Source: Mycobacterium sp. ACS4054 (GTDB taxonomy: Bacteria; Actinomycetota; Actinomycetes; Mycobacteriales; Mycobacteriaceae). Taken from it: a DNA stretch of 64,000 bases. Position numbers and translations under genes: made by a program. Every line of letters starts with the position of its first letter. Positions within the stretch are counted from its first letter, which is position 1. Positions 25,772 to 33,781 of this stretch are shown here, in pieces. Below the pieces are notes generated by a model. That model saw only the letters and a program-made list of their open reading frames with translations, had not been told where the DNA came from and did not search any database. The stretch spans positions 23,851 to 87,850 of the forward strand of contig NZ_LZHV01000071.1 of NCBI RefSeq assembly GCF_001667275.1. The letters are read 5' to 3'.

Positions 25772-25939
25772 GCCTCCACGGTGCCGGGCCGATCCCGGCC
25801 GTGCCGCGTTCTTAACGAAGCTTTCACACCCGGGCCGCAAATCTTCACAGGTTTGGAACACTGGGCGCGATCGAGGAGCTTCGCGGCGGCGTCTTGACTA
25901 GCTCATCTCCGCGCTGCTAGACATGGGTGCGCCAGGAAA

Positions 25940-25955
25940 TTGGGCGATCGCCCAA
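25940..25955. promoter_or_regulatory. 16-bp palindromic operator of the SDR-P450 operon
   Basis: TTGGGCGATCGCCCAA, perfectly self-complementary, lies just before the GGAGG of the SDR gene. The same 16 bases recur at 28648-28663 beside the TetR gene, so both are very likely sites of that regulator. Confidence 0.75.
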
Positions 25956-25978
25956 ATTGGCTGCAGATGGAGGTGGCG

Positions 25979-26812
25979 ATGGGCCGGATGGATGGCAAGG
26001 TCGCATTCGTGACCGGTGCCGCGCGCGGGCAGGGCAGGAGTCACGCCGTCCGCCTGGCGCGGGAGGGCGCCGACATCATCGCCGTCGACATCTGCCGCAA
26101 GTTCGAGGCGTCACCCGCGGACGGCGCCACACCCGAAGACCTCGACGAGACCGCCGGCTTGGTCAAGGACGCCGGGGGCCGCGTCGTCACCGCCGAAGTG
26201 GACGTGCGCGATTTCGACGCGTTGCGGGCCGCCGTCGACGGCGGCGTCGAACAGTTGGGGCGACTGGACGTCATCGTCGCCAACGCCGGCATCGGGACGA
26301 CCGCGGGAAAGCTGCACAAAACCGATGAGGCGCTGTGGCAGGAGATGATCGACGTCAACCTCAGCGGCGTGTGGAAGACGGTGAAGGCCGGCGTCCCACA
26401 CATCCTCAGCGGTGACCGCGGCGGCTCGGTAATCCTGACGTCGTCGGTGGCCGGGTTCAAGGCCTACCCGCACGTCGGCCACTACGTCGCGGCCAAGCAC
26501 GGCGTGATCGGCCTGATGCGTTCCTTCGCAGTCGAATTGGGCCCACGAATGATCAGGGTCAACGCTGTCCTCCCGACCCACGTGAATTCGCCGCTGCTGA
26601 TGAACGAGACCACGTACCGCGCCTTCAGGCCGGAATTGGAAAATCCCGGACCCGAAGACCTCGCGCCGGTGTGCCAGAGCTTCCACTACCTGCCCATTCC
26701 CTGGGTGACGCCCGAGGACATCAGTAACGCCGTGCTGTTCTTGGCCTCCGACGAAGCCCGTTACATCACCGGCGTCGCGCTCCCGGTGGACGCCGGCAGC
26801 TGCCTGAAATAG
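25979..26812 (+). CDS. Mycofactocin-coupled SDR family oxidoreductase
   Basis: 277 residues. ATG 25979 follows GGAGG (25969-25973). The N-terminal VAFVTGAARGQGRSHAVRLA with a following long insertion (ICRKFEASPADGATPEDL) is the mark of the SDR subfamily that keeps its NAD non-exchangeable and recycles electrons through mycofactocin. The catalytic YVAAKHG and the C-terminal YITGVALPVDAG are present. It probably oxidises an alcohol made or consumed by the P450 whose gene begins 9 bp after its stop. The leader contains the palindromic TetR-type operator. Confidence 0.9.
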   Translation: MGRMDGKVAFVTGAARGQGRSHAVRLAREGADIIAVDICRKFEASPADGATPEDLDETAGLVKDAGGRVVTAEVDVRDFDALRAAVDGGVEQLGRLDVIVANAGIGTTAGKLHKTDEALWQEMIDVNLSGVWKTVKAGVPHILSGDRGGSVILTSSVAGFKAYPHVGHYVAAKHGVIGLMRSFAVELGPRMIRVNAVLPTHVNSPLLMNETTYRAFRPELENPGPEDLAPVCQSFHYLPIPWVTPEDISNAVLFLASDEARYITGVALPVDAGSCLK

Positions 26813-26820
26813 AGGAAACC

Positions 26821-28023
26821 ATGACCGTCGCCAACGACACCGACGTCTACTACGACCCCTACGACACCGGCATCATCGCCGACCCGTACCCGACCTACGC
26901 CCGGCTGCGCGAAGAGGCGCCCATCTACTACAACGAGCGCTACGACTTCTGGGCGCTGTCAAGGCATTCCGACGTCGAACGGGCGCTGGCCAACTGGGAG
27001 ACGTTCTCCAACAGGCGCAGCGACATCCTCGAGCTCATCCAGTCGAAATTCGACATGCCCGGCGGGGTGATGATGTTCCAGGATCCGCCCGAGCACACCA
27101 GGCTGCGCGGCCTGATGTCTCGCGTGTTCACCCCGCGCCGCATGGCCGAACTGGAAGACCAGATCCGGCGGTACTGCGTGCGGTGCCTGGATCCGCTCGT
27201 CGGGTCCGAGTCATTCGACATCATCGCCGAACTCGCCTCCATGATGCCGATGCGGGTGATCGGCATGCTGTTGGGAATCCCGGAGTCCGAACAGGTCTCG
27301 GTGCGCGACGCCAACGACGCCAACCTGCGCACCAAGCCGGGGGCACCGATGAAGGTCGCCGACGCCGACGTGATCGCCGACGGCCGGATCTACGCCGACT
27401 ATGTCCAGTGGCGGTCCGAGAACCCCTCCGACGACCTGATGACCACACTGCTCAACGTCGAGTTCGACGACGAGAACGGGGTGCACCGAAAGCTGACCCG
27501 CAAGGAGGTGCTGCACTACACGCAGGTGGTGGCCGGGGCGGGCAACGAGACGACCGGCCGGCTGATCGGCTGGTTGGCCAAGGTGCTCGCCGAGCATCCC
27601 GACCAGCGCCGGGCCGTCTATGAGGACAGGTCGCTGTTGACTCGTAGCGTCGACGAGACGCTGCGATTCGAACCGACGGGTCCGCATGTCGCCCGTTGGA
27701 TGGCAAAGGATTTCGAGTGCTACGGCACGACGGTTCCGGCCGGCAGCGCCATGCTGCTGCTGTTCGGCGCCGCCAACCGCGATCACCGCCGCTACACCGA
27801 TCCCGACACCTACAACATCCGTCGCGACAACATCTCGCACATCACCTTCGGCAAGGGCGTGCACTACTGCCTCGGTGCCAACCTCGCTCGCCTGGAGGGT
27901 CGGGTGGCGCTGGACGAGATCCTCAACCGCTGGCCCGAGTGGGGGATCGACTACGACACGGCGCAATTGGCGTCGACCTCAACCGTGCGGGGCTGGGAAC
28001 GGCTGCGAGTCGTGTTGCCCTGA
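26821..28023 (+). CDS. Cytochrome P450
   Basis: 400 residues, complete. It has the AGAGNETT I-helix motif, the ETLRFEP ExxR region, and the heme loop FGKGVHYCLG with Cys350 as thiolate ligand. FQDPPEHTRLRGL precedes the C helix. It forms a two-gene operon with the mycofactocin-type SDR, a common mycobacterial pairing for oxidation of hydrophobic alcohols or steroids. The substrate is unknown. Its end is 6 bp from the convergent stop of the TetR gene. Confidence 0.93.
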   Translation: MTVANDTDVYYDPYDTGIIADPYPTYARLREEAPIYYNERYDFWALSRHSDVERALANWETFSNRRSDILELIQSKFDMPGGVMMFQDPPEHTRLRGLMSRVFTPRRMAELEDQIRRYCVRCLDPLVGSESFDIIAELASMMPMRVIGMLLGIPESEQVSVRDANDANLRTKPGAPMKVADADVIADGRIYADYVQWRSENPSDDLMTTLLNVEFDDENGVHRKLTRKEVLHYTQVVAGAGNETTGRLIGWLAKVLAEHPDQRRAVYEDRSLLTRSVDETLRFEPTGPHVARWMAKDFECYGTTVPAGSAMLLLFGAANRDHRRYTDPDTYNIRRDNISHITFGKGVHYCLGANLARLEGRVALDEILNRWPEWGIDYDTAQLASTSTVRGWERLRVVLP

Positions 28024-28029
28024 AACGGG

Positions 28030-28614
28030 TTAACCCGGCCTCTCGAATCGGTCGATGACCCGGTTCACCAGCGCGACGGCCTCAAAGTGGCCGGTCGTGG
28101 CGCCCAGCGCCTGTTCCAGGATCAGCATGCGACCGACCGCGGCGATGATGACCGCGATGCCGGCGGGCGGGAAATCGGCCGTGTCCAGATCTTGTTCGCG
28201 AACGATGGAATCGAGCGCGGCGGTCTGCATCTCGCGCCACCGCTGGAACCACGCCGCGATCTCGGCCCTGATCTCCTTGCGATGATTGGCCAGTCCCATG
28301 AATTCCAGCAGCAGGCGGGTGTCCTTCGGCTCGATGAGCGTGCCCCAGAAGGCATGCAGGGGGTGGTCCGAATCCAGCGCCCGTTGTTGGCGGTCCAGAT
28401 ACGCGGCGGCGCCGCGCCGGAACACGTTCAGGTACAGCTCGTCCATGGTTGGGAAGTAGTAGTGCACCAGGGCCGGTTTGACGCCGGCCTGTCCCGCCAC
28501 CCGCCGCGACGTCGCCGCGGCGTAGCCCTCCTCGACCATGACCTGGATGGTCGCGTCGATCAGCATGTCGCGCGTCGTCGAATCCCGCTGCTTCGGTCGT
28601 GGGGAAGCGGTCAT
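28030..28614 (-). CDS. TetR family regulator of the SDR-P450 operon
   Basis: 194 residues. The helix-turn-helix is clear: MLIDATIQVMVEEGYAAAT, then RRVAGQAGVKPALVHYYFPTMDEL. The C-terminal domain is helical and would bind a hydrophobic ligand. The gene's own upstream region carries an 18-bp palindrome at 28647-28664 whose 16-bp core is identical to the site before the SDR gene. Autoregulation plus repression of the SDR-P450 operon, and possibly of the divergent PPOX gene, is the simplest reading. Confidence 0.9.
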   Translation of the reverse strand: MTASPRPKQRDSTTRDMLIDATIQVMVEEGYAAATSRRVAGQAGVKPALVHYYFPTMDELYLNVFRRGAAAYLDRQQRALDSDHPLHAFWGTLIEPKDTRLLLEFMGLANHRKEIRAEIAAWFQRWREMQTAALDSIVREQDLDTADFPPAGIAVIIAAVGRMLILEQALGATTGHFEAVALVNRVIDRFERPG

Positions 28615-28646
28615 GGTGGGGTGTTCCTGTCGGGGACGGCCGAGGA

Positions 28647-28664
28647 CTTGGGCGATCGCCCAAG
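28647..28664. promoter_or_regulatory. 18-bp palindromic operator between TetR and PPOX genes
   Basis: CTTGGGCGATCGCCCAAG, perfectly palindromic, is 33 bp upstream of the TetR start. The core equals the site at 25940-25955, so the two form a shared operator pair. Confidence 0.75.
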
Positions 28665-28760
28665 ATTCTAGCGTGACGGGTTGGCGCCGGTAGCCGAGGA
28701 TTAGGAAGTCACGCGATCGGGCAATTGGATTGCCAATATCGCAATACAGGAAGGAAGGCC

Positions 28761-29147
28761 GTGCCTCCCAGCTTTCAGGACGTCATCAATTCCAAGTACC
28801 TGCTGTTGACGACGTTCACCAAGGACGGCCGTCCCAAGCCGACGCCCATCTGGGGTGTTCCGGAGGGCGACAAGCTGCTGGTGATCACCGACGACGGTTC
28901 GTGGAAAACCAAGCGGATCAAGAACACCCCGCGGGTGACGATCGCCAAGAGCGCCGCGTTGGGCAAACCGAAGAGCGAGCCGGTCGAGGGCATCGCCCGG
29001 GTGCTGCCGAAGTCGGAGACCCGGCGGGTCTACAACGCCGTGCTCAAGCGGTATTGGTATCACGCCTGGTGGTTCTACGCGCACTCGATCGTGCGCGGCG
29101 GCATCGACAAGGTGCACGTCGGGCTGGAGATCAGGCCGGCCGCTTAG
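28761..29147 (+). CDS. PPOX class F420-dependent oxidoreductase-like protein
   Basis: 128 residues from GTG 28761, preceded by AAGGAAGG. It has the split-barrel flavin-binding fold of the pyridoxamine-oxidase-like family: KYLLLTTFTKDGRPKPTPIWG near the start, TKRIKNTPRVTIAK in the middle, and a short aromatic C-terminal helix (RYWYHAWWFYAHS). Many mycobacterial members use F420. The last 17 bp overlap the 3' end of the convergent alcohol dehydrogenase gene. It may be controlled by the palindrome at 28647-28664. Confidence 0.85.
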   Translation: MPPSFQDVINSKYLLLTTFTKDGRPKPTPIWGVPEGDKLLVITDDGSWKTKRIKNTPRVTIAKSAALGKPKSEPVEGIARVLPKSETRRVYNAVLKRYWYHAWWFYAHSIVRGGIDKVHVGLEIRPAA

Positions 29148-30294
29148 CGTCGCTCTTGGGGTCGATCAAAATCTTGGCGTGCGCCTCGGGGTCGGCGAGC
29201 GCATCGAACGCGCCGGCGACGCCGTCCAACCCGACCGTCCCCGTGATCAGCGGCGCCACGTCGACCTTGCCGTCGGCGAGCATGTGCAGGGTGTCGCGGA
29301 ACTCGAGCGGCGTGTAGCCGAGCACGAACCGCAGGTCGATCTCCTTGTTGATCGCCATGGCCGGCCGAATGTGGTCGGCGCCCATGCAAACACCGACCAC
29401 GACCACGCGCGAGAACAGCGGCGCGCTGGCGATGATGCCGTCGATGATGCCGGGCACGCCGACGCATTCGAAGACGACGGGATGCTTGGGCGTCGCGGCG
29501 CCCGCGGCGTCGGCGGCGCGCCACAGGTGCCACCACGGCAGGCGCAGGCGCTGCAGCTTCTCGATCGTCCCGACCGCGAGGTCGAACGCCTCCAGGATGC
29601 CGTGCAGGTGTTGGCGGCCCGCCTCCGTCGCATAGGGCGAGTCCTGTGCGGGGTCGACGACGATATCGGCCCCGCACGCGGTCGCCAGGGCGCGGCGGCC
29701 GGGTGAGAAGTCACTGGCGATGACCGCGCGCACACCGTGCGACTTGAGCATGCAGATCACCGCGAGACCGATTGGCCCGCAACCGATGACGATCGCGACG
29801 TCGCGTTTGCTCACCTCGCCGCGCCGGACGGCGTGCCACCCGACGGCCATCGGCTCGGTCAGCGCGGCGATCTCCGGCGGCAACCCGTTGGGCACGGCGA
29901 AGGTCAGCGACCGCTCGACGAGCAACTGCTCGGCGTAGGCGCCGGGCGCCATCGTCGAGAGCCCGATCCCGTGCACCTCCTTGTCGCGGCGCAGCAGCGG
30001 CAGGGCGACCACGGGCGTGCCGGGACGCGGGGCCTTGCGGGTGCCGGGGCCGTAATCGAGCACCTCGCCGCAGAATTCGTGGCCGAACACGACCTGCTGG
30101 TCCGACCGCATGAACGCGTCGTAACCGGATTCGGCCATCACGTCGGCGAGCTCGTCGCAGTGGCGGCGGGCGTGCAGGTCCGACCCGCAGATGCCACACC
30201 GCAGGACCTCGACCAGCAGCTGGCCTTTGGCCGGAATCGGGGCGGGGAGGTCGACGACGTCCAGCCGCGCGTTGGTGCAAGTCACGCTCTTCAT
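29131..30294 (-). CDS. Zinc-dependent alcohol dehydrogenase family protein
   Basis: 387 residues, medium-chain dehydrogenase. CGICGSDLHARRHCDE supplies the catalytic-zinc Cys, and GHEFCGEV the His and adjacent Glu. The nucleotide-binding turn is VIGCGPIGLAV. The usual four-cysteine structural zinc lobe appears to be absent. The chain fits the sorbitol/threonine dehydrogenase-like branch. From memory and gene order it is the counterpart of Rv3726; the next gene matches Rv3725. Its substrate is not known. Confidence 0.88.
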   Translation of the reverse strand: MKSVTCTNARLDVVDLPAPIPAKGQLLVEVLRCGICGSDLHARRHCDELADVMAESGYDAFMRSDQQVVFGHEFCGEVLDYGPGTRKAPRPGTPVVALPLLRRDKEVHGIGLSTMAPGAYAEQLLVERSLTFAVPNGLPPEIAALTEPMAVGWHAVRRGEVSKRDVAIVIGCGPIGLAVICMLKSHGVRAVIASDFSPGRRALATACGADIVVDPAQDSPYATEAGRQHLHGILEAFDLAVGTIEKLQRLRLPWWHLWRAADAAGAATPKHPVVFECVGVPGIIDGIIASAPLFSRVVVVGVCMGADHIRPAMAINKEIDLRFVLGYTPLEFRDTLHMLADGKVDVAPLITGTVGLDGVAGAFDALADPEAHAKILIDPKSDAKRPA

Positions 30295-30323
30295 CGGTCG
30301 GACCTCCTCACGCGAAGCGTGCC

Positions 30324-31310
30324 CTAGGTCGCCGCCGCGCGGTACGCCGCCAAGGTGTCGGCCACGGTTTCCTGCGGGTCCCGGTACTTGATGCCGAGCT
30401 CGCGTTCGCTGGGCGCATCATCGGACGCCGGCATCTGCGTGTAGTACTGCATCCCCGCCCAGGTGAAGGGGGTCTCGAACGGCAGGAAGCGATTGGCGCG
30501 GTCCAGGACCGCGCCCGCGACGCGCAGCGCGGTGTCGGGGATGGGCACCGACACCATGGGCGTGCCCGCGACCTCGCCGAGCAGCGTCGCCAACTCGGCC
30601 GCCGGGACCCGGTGGCCGCCGGCGGTGTAGCGGCGCGGCCCGCGGCCGGGCTCCAGCAGCGCCGCGTGGAGCGCGGCCAGGTCGCGGACGTCGACGATCA
30701 ACCAGGCGGCGCTTCGCCCCGGGATCGCGTGCATCTGCACGGCCGCCTTGACGCCCTCGCCGGCCTCACCGAACTGGTCGCCGACGGGCGGGCCGAGCAC
30801 CATGCCGGGATAGGTGATGTTCACCGGCGCGCCGGCGTCCTGCAGCCCCCGCGCGTAGATCTCGACCTGCGCCTTGGACGTCCCGTAGCCGTCGGCCCCG
30901 CCGACCACCGGCAGATCCGCCGTCAACGTTTCCAGGCTCGGGTGGAACAGCGCTGTGAAGCTGGACACGTGAACGATCGGATCCAGCCCCAGCTCGACCG
31001 ACTGACCGAGGACGTTCTGGGCGCCCTGCATGTTGGTGGTGAGCATCTGCGTCGTCTGGCGCGGGTCGGTGGCCACCAAGGCGGCGCTGTGCACGACGGC
31101 ATCGCAGCCGTCCAGCGCCTTGCGCACCGCCATGCGGTCGGTGATGTCGGCGACGGCGAAGTCGGACACGTCCACGCCCAGCTTCGCCACCGAAGTCTCC
31201 AGCTTGGCGGGGGTGCGCACCAGAAACCGGATGTCGTGCCCCGCATCGGCGACGGCCTTGGCCGTCCAACCGCCGACGAACCCCGTGCCGCCTGTGATCA
31301 AAACGCGCAT
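30324..31310 (-). CDS. NAD-dependent epimerase/dehydratase family protein
   Basis: 328 residues, extended SDR. VLITGGTGFVGGW binds NAD. VVHSAAL and the YGTSKAQVE pair (Tyr and Lys) complete the active-site pattern. It resembles dihydroflavonol-4-reductase/3beta-hydroxysteroid dehydrogenase-type enzymes acting on a ketone or hydroxyl of a hydrophobic substrate. It lies between the alcohol dehydrogenase (29 bp) and the cutinase (27 bp) on the same strand, the order I recall for Rv3725-Rv3724. Confidence 0.88.
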   Translation of the reverse strand: MRVLITGGTGFVGGWTAKAVADAGHDIRFLVRTPAKLETSVAKLGVDVSDFAVADITDRMAVRKALDGCDAVVHSAALVATDPRQTTQMLTTNMQGAQNVLGQSVELGLDPIVHVSSFTALFHPSLETLTADLPVVGGADGYGTSKAQVEIYARGLQDAGAPVNITYPGMVLGPPVGDQFGEAGEGVKAAVQMHAIPGRSAAWLIVDVRDLAALHAALLEPGRGPRRYTAGGHRVPAAELATLLGEVAGTPMVSVPIPDTALRVAGAVLDRANRFLPFETPFTWAGMQYYTQMPASDDAPSERELGIKYRDPQETVADTLAAYRAAAT

Positions 31311-31337
31311 GGTGCGATCTTTGCAGGGCCGTCCGGC

Positions 31338-32045
31338 CTACAGATGACTGGAGGCGAAGTTGGCGGCCTGGTTGGTCATCCCGTTGGCCCCGTAGGAAAC
31401 GTGCGCGGCGAAATCGTTGCCGTTGCCGCTGCCACACACAGGGTCGCCCTGGGCGCACAGCTCCAAGGTCTTGGGCTGATAAAGCGGGCCGATGGACAGC
31501 GGCGGTGCGTGATACTTCTGCAGGAAGTCGCCCGACGGGGTCCCGAAAAGGGTCACGGCGGCGACGTGGTTCGCTACGTCCGGGGGCATGGGCGCGGGCA
31601 CCGCCGAGGCCGGTACGCCGGGCGGGACCGCGGCCGACGTGACGTAGCCGGCCAGGGCCGCGCCCTGCGAGTATCCGCCGAGGACCTCGCGGGTGTTGGG
31701 GCAATTCTTGGCCGTCGCTTCGATGTGCGAGCTGGCGTCGCGGATGCCGTCGACGACGGTCGCCGGGAAGCCCGGATTCGAAAAGTCCGTGCTGGCAGGG
31801 TAATTGACCGCGTACACGCCGAGCGAGCGGGACCCGAGCTGCGAGCGCAGCGCGTCCACGAACGACCCGCCGATCCCGCCGACGCCGGGCGGCTCGCCCG
31901 ACCCGCGGGCGAAGACGACCTCGACATCCGGGCAGGGTTCCGCCGACGCCGTCGGGGAGGGGGCGCTCGAAACCAGAGCACCGGCCGCCAGCGCCGCCAA
32001 CCCGGCGAGCACCGGCAGGCGGCGCCGCGCGGCCAGTCTGCTCAC
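31338..32045 (-). CDS. Cutinase family secreted esterase (Cut5-like)
   Basis: 235 residues, starting with GTG 32045 inside the stop of the CsbD gene (GTGA). The signal peptide ends near TASAEP. FARGSGEPPGVG is the cutinase family segment. The nucleophile is Ser126 in GGYSQG, with Asp in the GDPVCG loop and His in AHVSY. It hydrolyses lipid or polyester esters outside the cell. Its position beside the Rv3725-like gene makes it the likely counterpart of M. tuberculosis cut5, which as I recall is split in H37Rv (Rv3724A/B); here it is intact. Confidence 0.9.
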   Translation of the reverse strand: MSRLAARRRLPVLAGLAALAAGALVSSAPSPTASAEPCPDVEVVFARGSGEPPGVGGIGGSFVDALRSQLGSRSLGVYAVNYPASTDFSNPGFPATVVDGIRDASSHIEATAKNCPNTREVLGGYSQGAALAGYVTSAAVPPGVPASAVPAPMPPDVANHVAAVTLFGTPSGDFLQKYHAPPLSIGPLYQPKTLELCAQGDPVCGSGNGNDFAAHVSYGANGMTNQAANFASSHL

Positions 32046-32215
32046 TTCTTGAACGCGTCCTTCACCTTTTCGCCGGCGTCCTTCAGGCTCGACTTGGCCT
32101 GATCCGCCCGACCCTCGTCCCTGGTGTCGTGGTCGCCGGTCGCCTTGCCGATGGCCTCCTTGGCCCGGCCACCGAGGTCCTCGATCTTGTTCTTCAGCTT
32201 GTCCTCGTTACTCAT
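32042..32215 (-). CDS. CsbD family small stress protein
   Basis: 57 residues, short and highly charged (MSNEDKLKNKIEDLGGRAKE, then KATGDHDTRDEGRADQAK, ending KDAGEKVKDAFKK). This is the CsbD pattern of small, helical, general-stress proteins of unknown mechanism. Its TGA overlaps the cutinase GTG by four bases, so the two are translated together, an odd pairing of a cytosolic stress protein and a secreted esterase. Confidence 0.85.
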   Translation of the reverse strand: MSNEDKLKNKIEDLGGRAKEAIGKATGDHDTRDEGRADQAKSSLKDAGEKVKDAFKK

Positions 32216-32274
32216 GCCGCTCTGGCTACCCCGCTAGGGGAGCTATTGAAACCCCACCCTGCCATCATGGATTC

Positions 32275-32427
32275 GTGAGCACCGCGATCGTGGTGGCAAT
32301 AGTGGTGGTGCTGATGCTGCTCGGCATCGGCATCGTGGTCAACCAACTGCTCCGGCTGCGCAAGTATCTCGGGGATTCGCCCACGCCGCCGCCCGAGCCT
32401 CCCGACCCCCCGGCCCCGCCCGCGTAG
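32275..32427 (+). CDS. Small single-span membrane protein
   Basis: 50 residues from GTG 32275. One hydrophobic helix spans about residues 3-23 (STAIVVAIVVVLMLLGIGIV), followed by basic residues (RLRK) and a Pro-rich tail (SPTPPPEPPDPPAPPA). The order predicts an N-out, C-in protein with a cytosolic proline tail. No family name is recognised. It diverges from csbD-cutinase and is followed by the serine hydrolase. The short length leaves some doubt, but the clean helix and stop argue for a real gene. Confidence 0.65.
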   Translation: MSTAIVVAIVVVLMLLGIGIVVNQLLRLRKYLGDSPTPPPEPPDPPAPPA

Positions 32428-32482
32428 CTCCGCGATGTCAAAACGTCCGCAGTCCCAGAGGGCGGACTGATAGCTTCGTCTC

Positions 32483-33781
32483 GTGGTAGCGGGGCGTCGG
32501 GGCGCCGTGAAACCGTCGGCCCTTCTGGTCGCCGACGATGGCCTGCCGCGCGGAGTCTCCGGCGCGGCCGATCCCCGTTTCGCCAACGTCGTCAGGCTGT
32601 TCGGGCAGCTGTTTCCCGGCCGCCGATTCGGCGGCGGGGCGCTGAGCGTGTACATCGACGGCGTGCCCGTCGTCGACGTCTGGACCGGATGGTCGGATCG
32701 CGCCGGGACCCAGCCCTGGACCGCCGACACCGGCGCCATGGTGTTCTCGGCGACCAAGGGGGTCGCGTCGACGGTGATCCATCGGCTGGTCGACCGTGGC
32801 CTGCTGTCCTATGACGAGCCCGTCGCCGAATACTGGCCCGAGTTCGCCGCCAACGGCAAGGCGGAGATCACCGTTCGCGACGTCCTGCGGCACCGCTCCG
32901 GGCTGTCACACCTGCGCGGCGTGACCAAGGAGCAATTGATGGACCACGCCCTGATGGAAGAGCGCCTCGCCGCCGCGTCGGTCGACCATCTGCGCGGCGT
33001 GCAGGCCTATCACGCGCTGACTTACGGCTGGCTGCTGTCCGGTCTGGCCCGGGCGGTGACGGGCAAGGGCATGCGCGAACTCATTCGCCAGGAAGTCGCG
33101 CGCCCCCTCAACACCGACGGCCTACACCTCGGCCGGCCCCCGGAGGGCTCGCCCACCAAGCCGGCGGAGATCCTCATCCCGCAGGGCAGGCTGCGGGCCC
33201 CGGTGTTCAACTTCATCGCCCCCAAGATGGCCGGCCTGCCGTTCTCGGGCGCGTTGGGCGCGATGTACTTCCCCGGCATCATCTCCCTGCTCAAGGGGGA
33301 CACCCCCTTCCTCGACGGGGAGGTTCCCGCCGCCAACGGCGTGGTCACCGGCCGGGGGCTGGCGAAGATGTATGCCGTGCTCGCCAACGACGGCCGCATC
33401 GACGGCAAGAAGTATCTGTCCGAGGACCTCGCGCGCGGCCTGGCGGGCAGCGCCCGGCGGAAGTGGCCGGACGCAAACATGGTGGTGCCCATGCCGTTTC
33501 ATCTGGGCTACCACGAATCACCGGTACCCGGCTTGCTGCGCGGCTTCGGCCACGTCGGTCTCGGTGGAACGCTGGGCTGGTCCGACCCGGAAGCCGGCAG
33601 CTCGTTCGGTTTTGTGCACAACCGGTTGCTCACGCCGCTGCTCTTCGATATGGGATCCTTTGCGGGACTTGCCCGTCCGCTGCGCAACGCCATCCTGGCC
33701 GCGCGCGAACAGGGTCCGCTGCCGGTGCCGCAGCTCGGTGCCGCCTACGCCAAGGCCGGCAGGCGCAATGCGGCCCTATGA
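32483..33781 (+). CDS. Serine hydrolase / beta-lactamase-type esterase
   Basis: 432 residues from GTG 32483. The SxxK motif of the penicillin-binding/beta-lactamase fold is SATK at 89-92, YHALTYG supplies the Tyr motif, and GHVGLGGTLGW resembles the third motif (HxG type). No signal peptide is seen, so it is probably cytosolic. Mycobacterial members of this group (LipD/LipL/EstB-like) act as esterases. Its end overlaps by 6 bp the convergent DapB-like gene. Confidence 0.88.
   Translation: MVAGRRGAVKPSALLVADDGLPRGVSGAADPRFANVVRLFGQLFPGRRFGGGALSVYIDGVPVVDVWTGWSDRAGTQPWTADTGAMVFSATKGVASTVIHRLVDRGLLSYDEPVAEYWPEFAANGKAEITVRDVLRHRSGLSHLRGVTKEQLMDHALMEERLAAASVDHLRGVQAYHALTYGWLLSGLARAVTGKGMRELIRQEVARPLNTDGLHLGRPPEGSPTKPAEILIPQGRLRAPVFNFIAPKMAGLPFSGALGAMYFPGIISLLKGDTPFLDGEVPAANGVVTGRGLAKMYAVLANDGRIDGKKYLSEDLARGLAGSARRKWPDANMVVPMPFHLGYHESPVPGLLRGFGHVGLGGTLGWSDPEAGSSFGFVHNRLLTPLLFDMGSFAGLARPLRNAILAAREQGPLPVPQLGAAYAKAGRRNAAL

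Noticed and set aside
28026..28037. CGGGTTAACCCG palindrome at the P450/TetR gene ends
   Set aside because: Only 12 bp, at a convergent junction and overlapping the TetR stop region; not distinctive enough to call a site.
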